NCBI RefSeq assembly: GCF_003987555.1
Contig: NZ_NGJW01000002.1
Span: 124,001-188,000 of the forward strand
DNA from: Vagococcus lutrae
GTDB lineage: Bacteria > Bacillota > Bacilli > Lactobacillales > Vagococcaceae
Direction of reading: 5' to 3'
DNA length: 64,000 nucleotides
Shown in pieces: positions 28,112 to 37,180 of this stretch; position 1 is the first letter of the stretch; every line of letters begins with the position of its first letter. The translations under genes and the position numbers were made by a program. The notes under the pieces are model-generated. The model was given only the letters and a program-made list of their open reading frames with translations. It was not told where the DNA came from and ran no database searches.

Positions 28112-28462
28112 TCAGTTTAAAGATAGCTCGCCATCACGTTTATCATAATCAAAGGTTGAAAAATCTTGCCACAGTCCATTATGTTTAAGCATGAGCGCGA
28201 TTTCATACAAATGATGATAGCCTTCTAAATCATATGGTACTTCACCAATCCAAACAATCATTGCTGCGTCGTGACGATGGCTCGTCCATTCATCATGAAT
28301 TCGTGTTTTTTTAACTAATTGAGTAAAGTCTACTAGTTTCTCCTGCTCAACAGCTAATCGCTTCATAGTCTGAATATCACTGGCATCATCTATACAACAT
28401 TTATCAAACTTCATAAAACTTGGGACGTAGATATCGGTTAGTTTTGTTTTCATCTTCTTCAT
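28112..28462 (-). CDS. Hypothetical small cytosolic protein
   Basis: A 116-residue protein I do not recognise. ATG 28462 is supported by GAGGTGG a few bases upstream; the longer frame to 28501 has no better site. The sequence has no membrane span or signal. It contains a CC pair (FDKCCIDDA) and a histidine-rich middle (HDEWTSHRHDAAMIVWIG ... GYHHLYEIALML). It is monocistronic with its own terminator and sits in the accessory region between decayed genes. Confidence 0.7.
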   Translation of the reverse strand: MKKMKTKLTDIYVPSFMKFDKCCIDDASDIQTMKRLAVEQEKLVDFTQLVKKTRIHDEWTSHRHDAAMIVWIGEVPYDLEGYHHLYEIALMLKHNGLWQDFSTFDYDKRDGELSLN

Positions 28463-28651
28463 AGTCTCGCCACCTCTTATCTCTATTTTATCAAATCCCA
28501 CTTGTCCGAGCGATTATCCTGCTTTTTAAAAGATGGTTTGTTAAAATCTTAGTGAAACGCAGCTTATTCTAGAACTTAAAAATTCCAAATCATTGTTATT
28601 TCAGCTATGATAGAGATATTAATAAGATGAAAGAAAGGTGCCAATTTCACA

Positions 28652-29278
28652 ATGTTAAAACAAAAGTCACTTGCAACGTTCTCAGAAGCATATCGAACCC
28701 TTTACTATGCTTTACGAAATATGCCAACTCTCCAAAAAGCGAGAAAAAGCGGATTATTATCGGAACATTTTAATTCACGTATTATGTTAGCTGTTACAGA
28801 AGTTAATGGCTGCAATCTTTGTTCGTATGGACATACCACCTTAGCACTAGAATCCGGTATGAATCAAACCGAAATTAGCCAACTCTTAGGTGGTGAAATG
28901 GATGATACACCTGAGCATGAACAAGCAGCCATTTTATTCGCTCAACACGTCGCAGATCAACGTGGTGCTGTGTCAGAAAAAGCATGGGAACACTTAATCA
29001 CACTATATGGAGAAAAACAAGCCGAAGCAATCTTAGCCTCTGTTCAAGTGATTATGATGGGGAATACTTTTGGTATCCCTATTGGGTCACTTTTTTCACG
29101 CATTTCCAAACGCCCCATTTTCAAAAAAGATGAGCGAACAACACTAGCATATGAGTGGGGAATGTTGGTGGCAGCTCTTCTTTTCCTGCCTATTGCACTC
29201 GTTCATTCTCTCCTTGCTTCATTAACAAAACAACCTAAAGCTACATTTGTTTGTTTAGATAAAGAAAAACACGCATAA
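28652..29278 (+). CDS. Carboxymuconolactone decarboxylase/AhpD-like protein with C-terminal membrane span
   Basis: A 208-residue protein with an AhpD-like domain: the redox motif EVNGCNLCSYGH carries CxxC (C54, C57) and the His three residues on, as in alkylhydroperoxidase AhpD proteins. GNTFGIPIG continues the fold. A hydrophobic segment (WGMLVAALLFLPIALVHSLLA, about 170-190) would anchor the C-terminus, which is unusual for this family. GAAAGGTG precedes ATG 28652. It is monocistronic and ends at a bidirectional terminator. A peroxidase or thiol-reductase activity is inferred from the CxxC; the natural substrate is unknown. Confidence 0.82.
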   Translation: MLKQKSLATFSEAYRTLYYALRNMPTLQKARKSGLLSEHFNSRIMLAVTEVNGCNLCSYGHTTLALESGMNQTEISQLLGGEMDDTPEHEQAAILFAQHVADQRGAVSEKAWEHLITLYGEKQAEAILASVQVIMMGNTFGIPIGSLFSRISKRPIFKKDERTTLAYEWGMLVAALLFLPIALVHSLLASLTKQPKATFVCLDKEKHA

Positions 29279-29280
29279 AA

Positions 29281-29312
29281 AAAAGTCGCTTAAAAAAATT
29301 TAAGCGACTTTT
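29281..29312. terminator. Bidirectional terminator
   Basis: AAAAGTCGCTTAAA (29281-29294) pairs with TTTAAGCGACTTTT (29299-29312), between the AhpD-like gene (+) and the anti-sigma gene (-). Confidence 0.88.
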
Positions 29313-29315
29313 AGT

Positions 29316-30719
29316 TTAATCTGATAAAGGAAGTTCTTTTCCATTTAAGTATAATGTTTGAACTTCTTCCAAAGAAATATAATTAAACATAAGTGATTGA
29401 TCAGCATCTTCTGAATTTAACACTACTTGATCTTCTTCAGCAATCAGCGTCTTTTTACTGCCATCTTTTAACACAGCGATCAATTCAACAGGTATCTCTT
29501 CAGTCGTATCAGATGTTAACATGCCGGTTAAGGATAAGCCTGAAAAAGATAATTTTGTAAACTGAGTATGACTGGTTAATGCCACATCGCTTAACTCTTG
29601 TTTTTTTAACGCCGTTGGCTCAGCTAAACGAATCGCCCAGTTTCCTTCTACTACCTCTTTCATTGAACGTGTTTCTACTGATAACTGGGCCTTTTTAAGA
29701 GTATCTTCTTTGACATCAAACACAAATTCGATAAAATCCGTCCGACCCGTTTCATTTCGATGTGTTCCTCTTCCAGCATTGAAACTAGCAATACTTTCTA
29801 TCGCTTTTCCCTCGTTATTTAATGAAACGTCTAAGTAATCATGTTGAAAATCATTAGGGTAACGTACGAGTAAATGTAGTAAGCCATCTTTATACGCCGC
29901 GTTCTCTAAAATAATTTGTTCTGTTTCATCCAAAGGCTGATTCAGAACGCCTGGTTTTAAGTTTTGACTAGCTAGCTCATCAAAGTCTAGCTTATGAGCA
30001 TCAAGTGCTTCTGAACGATACCCTCCACCTATACCGTCTGATACTTTTAGCTTTTCCCATTCTGGTTGTGGTTGTATCAGCTTATCCCAATCCAATGCGA
30101 CTTGATTAGTATTCTCTTGTTCATAACTTTTAAATCGACGTAATAAAAAGCCTTGGTTTTCATGCTCCTCCCAACTAATAGCCGAGGTTAATAAAACAGC
30201 TGTCTTCGTCTTTTCATTATAATCAACGACACGTGTATTCCCACCATTCAACATTTCCCATGCGTCGATTTGCGTATCTTTCGCAAGACGGTCACCTTCC
30301 AAGTCCTGTAAAGTCATCATCACATAGGTCGTATCACCATCTTTAAATGAATTTTTGGCGGTTAGCCGTAATCCTTGGTCTTCTGCAACTTCATCTAAAG
30401 AATCAACTTGTTTTAATAGTTGCTCTCCTTCTGTGCCAAACGCACGTTGATAAGCAATTTTTATTTCATCACGCATACCAAATCCTACTAATAACATGAG
30501 ACTTGCTGCGGCGACCCACATATACCGCTTATTTCCTCGTTTTTTCATTGGCACAACCTTCTCTTCTTTTTCATTATTTTCATTTTCGATTTCACGTTTC
30601 ACGCGGTTTTTAATCGTCATCAAACGTTCATCTGTCAATGGTTCTTCAATAAATTGTTCCATTTCTTTTAATTGCTCTTCGGATAATGATTCAAATGGTT
30701 CTTTATCAATTCGTTTCAT
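29316..30719 (-). CDS. Anti-sigma factor, DUF4179-type membrane protein
   Basis: A 467-residue single-span protein. Residues 1-60 form the acidic/basic cytosolic part (MKRIDKEPFESLSEEQLKEM), one membrane helix lies at about 67-81 (MWVAAASLMLLVGFGM), and the remaining 380 residues are extracytoplasmic beta-rich sequence. This is the layout of DUF4179-containing anti-sigma factors. Its ATG overlaps the stop of the ECF sigma gene (ATGA), so sigma and anti-sigma are made together. It should hold the sigma factor inactive until an envelope signal is sensed; the signal is unknown. Confidence 0.85.
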   Translation of the reverse strand: MKRIDKEPFESLSEEQLKEMEQFIEEPLTDERLMTIKNRVKREIENENNEKEEKVVPMKKRGNKRYMWVAAASLMLLVGFGMRDEIKIAYQRAFGTEGEQLLKQVDSLDEVAEDQGLRLTAKNSFKDGDTTYVMMTLQDLEGDRLAKDTQIDAWEMLNGGNTRVVDYNEKTKTAVLLTSAISWEEHENQGFLLRRFKSYEQENTNQVALDWDKLIQPQPEWEKLKVSDGIGGGYRSEALDAHKLDFDELASQNLKPGVLNQPLDETEQIILENAAYKDGLLHLLVRYPNDFQHDYLDVSLNNEGKAIESIASFNAGRGTHRNETGRTDFIEFVFDVKEDTLKKAQLSVETRSMKEVVEGNWAIRLAEPTALKKQELSDVALTSHTQFTKLSFSGLSLTGMLTSDTTEEIPVELIAVLKDGSKKTLIAEEDQVVLNSEDADQSLMFNYISLEEVQTLYLNGKELPLSD

Positions 30720-31267
30720 CCTATTTCTCCTCCCAACTCTTTAAAATGACGTGCGAGTTTTCTCTTTCCGTGATACAACTGGTTATCAATATACTTAGCT
30801 TCATATCCTGTTAAGGCTTGAATTTCACGCGGCTGTCGATCAAAGAAATAACGCTGAATAATAATTTCTCTCGTCACTGGATCTAATGTCATCACAGCCT
30901 CATAAAAAGCCTCCCAATCCATATCAAACGATGCTTCCAATAATGGCTCTCTATCCAACATATCATCTTCAAGAGCGTTAAAAATGCGTTTTGTCAGGCC
31001 TTTTCGCTTATTTAGTGCTATACTTCGTGTCAGAATAGCTAAATACGTCTTTAAACTACCTCGCGCAGGATTAAACCCTTCTGGATGACGCCAAAGCCTT
31101 AAATAAACATCACTCACAACTTCTTCGATGTCTTCTGTGTTCGATGACACGTCAGAAAGATATTTTGTGGCGATTAACCAAAGCAAGCGACTATACTGCG
31201 TCATTAACTGATCGAGCGCCTCTTCATCTCGATTAAGCAAGGCTGTCAAGTATTCTTCATCTGTCAT
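30716..31267 (-). CDS. ECF-type RNA polymerase sigma factor
   Basis: A 183-residue group IV sigma factor. Region 2 (LMTQYSRLLWLIATKYLSD ... DIEEVVSDVYLRLWRH) binds the core and the -10 element, and region 4 (LDPVTREIIIQRYFFDRQPREIQALTG ... HGKRKL) reads the -35. AAGGAGG precedes ATG 31267. It is cotranscribed with its anti-sigma factor. The upstream 320 bases should hold the promoter, and autoregulation is common in this family, but I could not identify a convincing ECF-type -35/-10 pair. Confidence 0.9.
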   Translation of the reverse strand: MTDEEYLTALLNRDEEALDQLMTQYSRLLWLIATKYLSDVSSNTEDIEEVVSDVYLRLWRHPEGFNPARGSLKTYLAILTRSIALNKRKGLTKRIFNALEDDMLDREPLLEASFDMDWEAFYEAVMTLDPVTREIIIQRYFFDRQPREIQALTGYEAKYIDNQLYHGKRKLARHFKELGGEIG

Positions 31268-31589
31268 GTGCTTCCCTCCTTTTTACGGTCTCACATACAG
31301 TACAATTAGTTTTTGATAATTCCTAAAAAAACTTAGATATTTTTGTCGTTAACATTTATTGTGTCATATTTTCACCCAAAATATACCGATGACACGAGAA
31401 AAATCGATTTAGACAATGTTTCTTAAATGAGTACGAAAAAAAGTGTAGTGCCCCCAATAGATAGTCTATTAGGGGGCGCTACACTTACTTTGTTCTATTT
31501 ATCGCTTGATTTCATCTAGAATTATCAGACTGATTTGGTAAATAGACCAAAGAATTCTATAATTATTCACACAATCTATTCAAATGTAT
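31268..31589. other. Intergenic region between ECF sigma gene and GTPase gene
   Basis: About 320 bases without a gene. Apart from the strong hairpin at 31441-31486 it is AT-rich. It should contain the sigma gene promoter close to 31290-31350. No small gene with a good ribosome-binding site was seen. Confidence 0.6.
31434..31486 (-). terminator. Strong GC-rich hairpin terminator downstream of the GTPase gene
   Basis: An approximately 20-bp stem: AAGTGTAG/CTACACTT outside, GCCCCC/GGGGGC in the middle and ATAGA/TCTAT inside, with one G-T pair and one bulge. On the minus strand it is followed by TTTTTTT. It lies about 100 bases after the GTPase stop. Confidence 0.8.
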
Positions 31590-32726
31590 TTATTTCATTT
31601 TAGGCATAAAGCTAGGTAACAACTCGATTAATAACTCTGTTATATCTTCGACGGATGATGATTCTAAATCGATATCTTTTTTTACAACTAATGACATCAA
31701 TTCTGTATAGGCATAACCTAATGCTCCTACAAAAATCATATCCAACCCACCCGATATTAACCCTTGTGAGTTTTTTGCAACGGCACCTAATTTATTATCA
31801 ACCGTTTGTTTTATCGTTTTCTTAGGTACAGCTGATTCGTATAAATTTATCATAGATAATAATGCTTTTTCTAAATTTTTCTTTTCAAAATTAACTCCAT
31901 AAATAGATGTTATTTTTGCTAGCATCTGTATTTGATTATTGAATATACTTCTAGTAGAAAGCTGTGCAAAAGGAATTGCTTCTCTCATAAAACTCTTCGC
32001 CATACTCATACTAATCACCTTCACAGCTTCAGAGTGTTTTAATTTTAATGAAGCCTCCTGAGAGTGAATAAATGAAATTTGAAGGCTTTCTGGAAGATTA
32101 TGAAAAGTTTGCTCGACTAACTCCTCAATACCAAAAGCTTCTAGATGGTCTGTCGATTGTGCTAACACAGAAACTGTCGCTTTGACCTCAGGTAATAATC
32201 GATTAATCTCATCACGTAATAGTTCGGATTCTGTGCGGTCATAACTCTTAGTTAAAACGACTATAACAGGTAGTTTCTGATCGTTCATCCATTTAATCAA
32301 CTTCATTTCTTCATCTTCTATTCGCGAACCACTACCCGAAATAAGATACCACACCGCATGAATATGTTCTGAAATATGTTCTGAGTGTCTCGATTTTTTT
32401 ATTAATTTTTTTATATCATTTGCACCAACATTTTTTAATACATTTGTAAGATCAAAAGAAGACTTAGCTAATTCAAATCCTACTGTGTCATAAATTCTAA
32501 CTGGAAAATCAGGTTGCTCAATCAGTGTAATCTTATCGGTAACAGGCTTTCCCACACCCGTATCTGCTAGTTGTCGACCAAATACGGAATTGATAAGCGT
32601 CGATTTTCCGACACCACTCTTACCTGCAACAACTAAGTTAACATAATCTAGGTTTTGATTCTCTTTCTTTACTTCTTCATAAGCATTTTTGAATAACTCT
32701 TTGTACTCCTCCAAATCCTTTTCCAT
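31590..32726 (-). CDS. Era/YcjX-like GTPase with C-terminal helical domain
   Basis: A 378-residue GTPase. G1 is VVAGKSGVGKSTLIN (about residues 31-45), a threonine-bearing switch (GKPVTDKI) follows, G3 is DTVGFE and G4 is VVLTKSYDR (TKxx in place of NKxD). The C-terminal half is helical with a glycine-rich GGLDMIFVGALGYAYTELM segment resembling the DUF697 region of YcjF-like proteins that associate with membranes. AGGAGA precedes ATG 32726. It sits alone beside an Mrr-type nuclease in a defence-like region. Its role is unknown; membrane-remodelling or immunity GTPase functions are speculation. Confidence 0.8.
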   Translation of the reverse strand: MEKDLEEYKELFKNAYEEVKKENQNLDYVNLVVAGKSGVGKSTLINSVFGRQLADTGVGKPVTDKITLIEQPDFPVRIYDTVGFELAKSSFDLTNVLKNVGANDIKKLIKKSRHSEHISEHIHAVWYLISGSGSRIEDEEMKLIKWMNDQKLPVIVVLTKSYDRTESELLRDEINRLLPEVKATVSVLAQSTDHLEAFGIEELVEQTFHNLPESLQISFIHSQEASLKLKHSEAVKVISMSMAKSFMREAIPFAQLSTRSIFNNQIQMLAKITSIYGVNFEKKNLEKALLSMINLYESAVPKKTIKQTVDNKLGAVAKNSQGLISGGLDMIFVGALGYAYTELMSLVVKKDIDLESSSVEDITELLIELLPSFMPKMK

Positions 32727-32835
32727 AACGATTCTCCTAACGTTATCTAATATGCATTCATTATAACACTTATCGATAAAAAATAACTAATATGAATATA
32801 AAAATCAAGTCAAATTTTGTTGCATTTTATGATTG

Positions 32836-33780
32836 TTATTCTTCAAACAAGTAAAAGTTCCCTAGTTCATAAGTCAGCACAGGAGTCACTTCTAACTGAT
32901 ATTTCGCAACTAAATCACAAATAGCTTCACCATCAATTAATGTAATTACTCTAGTACCAATTCTTGAAGCTTCGATAGCATTTTTAGTGAATGACGATGT
33001 TGTAATAAATACACCAAATTCTGCGTTATGTTTATCCATTGAACCTCTAAATTTATCTATTTCTGGTGAGGATACAGATCCTTCCCATCTTTTTGCTTGA
33101 ATAGCCACCCTAGTTGTTCTAAACTCATCTGAAGTAATATAACCAAATCCATCTATTCCTCCATCTGCTACGTACTGCGTACCAATTTTCGAATCAATTT
33201 CTACTCCCATCTGTTTTACTAATCTTCGACAGAAAAGTTCAAACTTCTTAGGAGACATTGCTTTTAATGCATCAATTAACAAAAATCTCCAAGCATCAGC
33301 TTGACTATTTTCTAACCCGTGTTCTTCTACACTTTCAGGTATTTCAGAATCATTAATAATTGTTTCCTCTGAAACAATCCTTTTGTTTTTATTTCTATTT
33401 GCTTCAAAAATAGGTTCTGATAAACTTCTTACCATTGACTCGCTATCAAATGTAGCTAAATTAGTAGCTAAACCTTTTTCGGTCAATTTAATCATACCCC
33501 GTTTGGGAATCATAACAAAATCAGCAAATTCTAAATTCCTGACCGCAAAATTGAATTGATAATCAAAAGGCTTATAACTTTTTCCAGTTCGTTTAGATAT
33601 TTTTGAAAACTCAATATAGTCTTCTGGTATCGTTTCTGAAGTTAATATCAAATCTCTAACAATTTCTTTCTTACTCGCTTCTCCACCGAGTGAAAGTAAA
33701 CATCTAATTACTTCTGGCATAATCATGTTCTCTTTCTCTAATACAGACATATTCATAAATTTTTCTGCTTGTTGATTCAA
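32836..33780 (-). CDS. Mrr-type restriction endonuclease (winged helix + Mrr_cat)
   Basis: A 314-residue protein with an N-terminal Mrr_N-like winged helix (MPEVIRCLLSLGGEASKKEIV ... KLTEKGLATN) and a C-terminal PD-(D/E)xK domain of Mrr_cat type. The catalytic core is visible as MSPKKFELFCRRLVKQMG, then GGIDGFG, then VAIQAKRW (the QxK form), then GVFITTSSFTKNAIEAS. The start is TTG 33780 with AAGGAAG upstream. Mrr proteins are type IV enzymes that cut methylated foreign DNA; here it is a stand-alone gene with no adjacent methylase. Its base composition is lower in GC than the core genes, suggesting transfer. Confidence 0.85.
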   Translation of the reverse strand: MNQQAEKFMNMSVLEKENMIMPEVIRCLLSLGGEASKKEIVRDLILTSETIPEDYIEFSKISKRTGKSYKPFDYQFNFAVRNLEFADFVMIPKRGMIKLTEKGLATNLATFDSESMVRSLSEPIFEANRNKNKRIVSEETIINDSEIPESVEEHGLENSQADAWRFLLIDALKAMSPKKFELFCRRLVKQMGVEIDSKIGTQYVADGGIDGFGYITSDEFRTTRVAIQAKRWEGSVSSPEIDKFRGSMDKHNAEFGVFITTSSFTKNAIEASRIGTRVITLIDGEAICDLVAKYQLEVTPVLTYELGNFYLFEE

Positions 33781-34104
33781 TTCTATCTTCCTTTCACAAT
33801 TACTAATTAATCATTTAAAAAACCATCTTTTATCTAAAATTTATATGTTATTATAATAAAAATAAATCAAATGATAAGTTTTATAAACTTTCTAATTTAT
33901 TATATCAGTTATATAAATTTTTACCCACAAACAAGTATATGCTTGTATTAAAAATATATATCATAGTTTGCTATGATTATAATTTAATGATTCGAACACC
34001 AAAAAGCCTTTATATATTTAGTCAATACTTGTAACATACTTGATATTTTACCAATTAGTTTTTTCTGTATGCAAATTAATGGCTATTCTTCTTACTTTTA
34101 TACA
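33781..34104. other. AT-rich intergenic region upstream of the mrr-like gene
   Basis: About 324 bases with no credible gene. A possible minus-strand promoter is TTATCA (33872-33877), 16 bases, TATAAT (33850-33855) for the nuclease gene. Nothing else was seen. Confidence 0.5.
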
Positions 34105-34293
34105 AAAAAACACCCTCTAATCACTTAGAGGGTGTTACGTCCGAATAGTTTTAATTCTAAAAGAATGTCAAGATCCGTTTAACGGATTATTTGTTTTTTA
34201 AGTTGTAGAATGAAGCTAAACCTTTGTATTCAGCTACTTCACCTAATTGGTCTTCAATACGTAATAATTGGTTGTATTTAGCAATACGGTCAG
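34105..34293. repeat. Direct repeat, left copy (displaced enolase 3' end)
   Basis: A 189-bp stretch identical at 186 positions to 37794-37982, in the same orientation. It contains the last about 36 codons of enolase, its stop codon and its terminator. It probably marks one end of an integrated island. Confidence 0.93.
34187..34293 (-). pseudogene. Enolase C-terminal fragment
   Basis: The minus strand encodes the final segment of enolase (from about [11 protein letters not shown] to SFYNLKNK) up to the stop at 34187. It has no start codon or upstream part and is followed by a copy of the eno terminator (34109-34136). It is a remnant created by insertion in the eno 3' end and is not expected to be translated. 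Confidence 0.9.
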
Positions 34294-34415
34294 ACGAACT
34301 TTTCTTTTATTTGAAGAAAATCATACCACATAAAGCTTTATATATCAACATTCCTAAAATTATAATGTAGCGTACTACTAACTAGAATGCATTTTGTAGT
34401 TAGCAATTCTTGTAA

Positions 34416-35522
34416 TTAATAATATACTATTTCAACATTTCTATCTGATACATTATTCAAAAAATTTATTTTATTTGAATAGTCCTCTCCACTGTAAACA
34501 AATAGTTTAATCTTTTCTAAATTATCTAGTTCATTGATAATATCTACAATCAATTCTTCATCAGCTTCTAAGCTATGACCTAATATAATCAACTCTTTAA
34601 CATTAGTAAAATCAATTCCCATACTAATCGATGCTGGGCTAAAACTATTCATTTCCCCATAATCATTTATAATTTTTGACATTTGTTCAAGTCTTTCATT
34701 TCTTAATAGTTCATCCAACAAATATGGATACATAATAGGGTCTGCTTTTCTAAATCTATTAAATAAAGACCATCCATTTTCTTTATACCATTCGTTTGTA
34801 TAATCAAGAAATTCTTTATTTAGTGAAGGTGAATAATCAAATACATATCCTCCTCTACCACTAAACATTCGTCTTACATGAGAGTTAAATTCAACCATCT
34901 CTTTTTCTAAATCCTCTTCACTTAAGCCAAGACTGATAAGATGTCGCCTAAAATTTAATTGTTCTCTTAGTTTCTTTTTGTCAAAAACCGTTGCTTCTGA
35001 CATGATACCAGTTGGTTCAGCACGTTGTTTGTACCCTAGTACTATTTCAGATTCCCCTAAAGAACCATGAACATAATAAACATTAATATTGTCATAATTT
35101 TCAACTGTACGTGTATAATTAAAATTAATAATATTTGTATCTAAATCTATGGCTTTTTTTACACTACTTTTTAAGTCTATAGTTTTTTTGTCTTCTCCCA
35201 TAAGGTAATCCATCAATAAGATATTCATTTTCAAAAAAATCGAGTTTATTTCTTCTATTTTGCTCAAAAGGACTTCCTCTGTGAACTCATCGTCCTCTTT
35301 TACAATAGTATTAAAATATTTTTCCTGCCATTTTGCTGTAATTTTATCTATTGCATCTTCAAATGAGTACCACGTGTTTGGATGAACTTCACTTTCAATA
35401 AGTATTTTTTCCCAATTTTTTTTTTTATCTACTGGTAACGTATTTGCAAAATCTAAATATCCTGTTTTAAGTCCATGTGATATATCAAATCCGTTTCCAA
35501 TTATTGCCAATTTATCTTTCAT
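34416..35522 (-). CDS. AbiH family abortive-infection protein (second of tandem pair)
   Basis: A 368-residue protein with the AbiH N-terminal signature AIIGNGFDISHGLKTGYLDF, then the FEDAIDKI segment, IINFNYTRTVENY and VYYVHGSLGESEIVLG, and near the C-terminus LIILGHSLEADEELI. These nucleotide-binding-like motifs define the AbiH family of phage abortive-infection proteins, whose mechanism is not settled. AGAGAGG precedes ATG 35522. It follows the other AbiH gene by 31 bases, so they are probably one operon. Very AT-rich codon usage and the flanking 189-bp repeats show horizontal origin. Confidence 0.88.
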   Translation of the reverse strand: MKDKLAIIGNGFDISHGLKTGYLDFANTLPVDKKKNWEKILIESEVHPNTWYSFEDAIDKITAKWQEKYFNTIVKEDDEFTEEVLLSKIEEINSIFLKMNILLMDYLMGEDKKTIDLKSSVKKAIDLDTNIINFNYTRTVENYDNINVYYVHGSLGESEIVLGYKQRAEPTGIMSEATVFDKKKLREQLNFRRHLISLGLSEEDLEKEMVEFNSHVRRMFSGRGGYVFDYSPSLNKEFLDYTNEWYKENGWSLFNRFRKADPIMYPYLLDELLRNERLEQMSKIINDYGEMNSFSPASISMGIDFTNVKELIILGHSLEADEELIVDIINELDNLEKIKLFVYSGEDYSNKINFLNNVSDRNVEIVYY

Positions 35523-35553
35523 AATTTACCTCTCTATAAAATCAGAATTTTAT

Positions 35554-37092
35554 TTAATCAAAAATGAAATGTTCATTTACTAAACTTAGTTTATTATCAA
35601 TAATTAACCTACTATTTGGAAATTCAGGATAATTTGATTCGTCTTTATAAATATAAATTTCAGTACTTTCATTATTTCGAATAAATTTATAAAATTCTCC
35701 TCTAACTTCATTTATATCGCTTCGATATAATACTATTTGATTACTGTTATTCTCAATTTCTTTCCATAAATCATGCGAATAATTTGAGATAGATATTCCA
35801 AAATATTTAATATTCTCTGAATTAAAAATTAATTCTTCATACATAGTTATTGCTTCTAATTTTGTCCAGAAATAATTAGTTGATAACCTGAACATAATTT
35901 TACTATTCATAACTGGTATTATTTTACTTCTAATCTTCCTAGCTTCTTTCCTATCAACTTGATCATTAAAAAAAGATATTTCATGTCTTAATAGTAAATT
36001 TTTTATTTCATCTATGTTAATATCGTAACTTAACTCAGAAGGATTTAATATCTTATTTGGAGAAAAACTATGTATTGCTATTTTTGAATTATTATTTTTA
36101 TTTAAAAAATTTATTAATAATTGCCACCACATTTTGTCTGTTTCCCCAAGAGACATTCCAAAAATATAAATTAAATCTGAATTTGATATTATTTCATGGT
36201 ATGCCTCAAATTCAGTTGGAAGTCTATCTTGTACTCGTTCGGGCTTAATTAAAAGTTCTTGAGCTCTAATATTATTAAAAAAATTGGGATTTATTTGATT
36301 GAAATTGTCAACTCCTAAAAACATCCCTGTTTTTGTTGTTGCATGTACGTGATTATTGGTAATCACTATTTCTAATTCAACACCATCTAATTTTTCTTTG
36401 CTAATATTTTCTGTTAAGCTGTTTATAATTATTTTTTTTAATTCATTAGTAGATAGTGAATTTACTATTTCTGTTAATGTTGAAGTATAGTTAAAGTTCA
36501 AAAAATTTAGTGTAAATTTTAATTTTCTTTCTTTTTTACTGCTTCCTACTGATGAAACTATAAAGGTCTTCAACATTTTAATTTCATTTTCTATTTCTTC
36601 AAAATACCATCTTTTGGATTCTTCATCAAAATCTTCCCAAAACCGACTTATTGTTTGTTCAATAATTTCTTTTCTATCAATATTAGACATTTTTTCAAGG
36701 ACACTATTTTGCTGTTCAATGACATATAATTGGAACTCTTTTGTAAAAAACTCTAAACTTGAATAATAACTCTTCCAATTAACCTCACTTTCTCCACCAT
36801 AGATTGAATCTATAAGATTATCTACTTCTTCTGCTGATAAAGTAAAATCTAAATTATTAATTCTATAAGCAAAATTACTTTTTTTTGAATCAAAACAAGT
36901 CAAAATTCCCATCATCTTTTCAAAATCTTGCCAATCTTCAATATTCTTACTTATTCTTTCTAAAAATATATTTTTCTTTAAATTATCGTTATTATTATAT
37001 TTTTTTAACACATGATTATAAAAATCTTTGTAGGATGTCTTCAATCCTAAATTAATATCAAAACCATTCCCTATCATAAACGTTAAATTCAA
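35554..37092 (-). CDS. AbiH family abortive-infection protein (first of tandem pair)
   Basis: A 512-residue protein with the same N-terminal signature, FMIGNGFDINLGLKTSYKDF, then a long insert, FLNFNYTSTLTEIV, NNHVHATTKTGMFLGVDN and DLIYIFGMSLGETDKMWW, matching the AbiH block order seen in its neighbour. The C-terminal 100 residues are additional. It starts with TTG 37092 (AGGAG about 11 bases upstream), since the first ATG lies within the conserved motif. It is the promoter-proximal gene of the pair. The two proteins are clearly different in sequence and length, so this is an old paralogue pair rather than a recent duplication. Confidence 0.88.
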   Translation of the reverse strand: MNLTFMIGNGFDINLGLKTSYKDFYNHVLKKYNNNDNLKKNIFLERISKNIEDWQDFEKMMGILTCFDSKKSNFAYRINNLDFTLSAEEVDNLIDSIYGGESEVNWKSYYSSLEFFTKEFQLYVIEQQNSVLEKMSNIDRKEIIEQTISRFWEDFDEESKRWYFEEIENEIKMLKTFIVSSVGSSKKERKLKFTLNFLNFNYTSTLTEIVNSLSTNELKKIIINSLTENISKEKLDGVELEIVITNNHVHATTKTGMFLGVDNFNQINPNFFNNIRAQELLIKPERVQDRLPTEFEAYHEIISNSDLIYIFGMSLGETDKMWWQLLINFLNKNNNSKIAIHSFSPNKILNPSELSYDINIDEIKNLLLRHEISFFNDQVDRKEARKIRSKIIPVMNSKIMFRLSTNYFWTKLEAITMYEELIFNSENIKYFGISISNYSHDLWKEIENNSNQIVLYRSDINEVRGEFYKFIRNNESTEIYIYKDESNYPEFPNSRLIIDNKLSLVNEHFIFD

Positions 37093-37180
37093 ACCTATTT
37101 CTTCTCCTTTTCGATATAATTCTTTTTAGTAATGCATCTATCTTTCATTGTTTCTACCTTAAGAACTTTAATATCAATAA

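Noticed and set aside
31434-31486. GC-rich hairpin considered as the end of an insertion sequence or MITE
   Set aside because: No target-site duplication or second copy was found in the window, and a T-run on the minus strand makes it a terminator.
34139-34293. A second enolase gene
   Set aside because: Only the final about 36 codons are present with no start; it is a displaced fragment.
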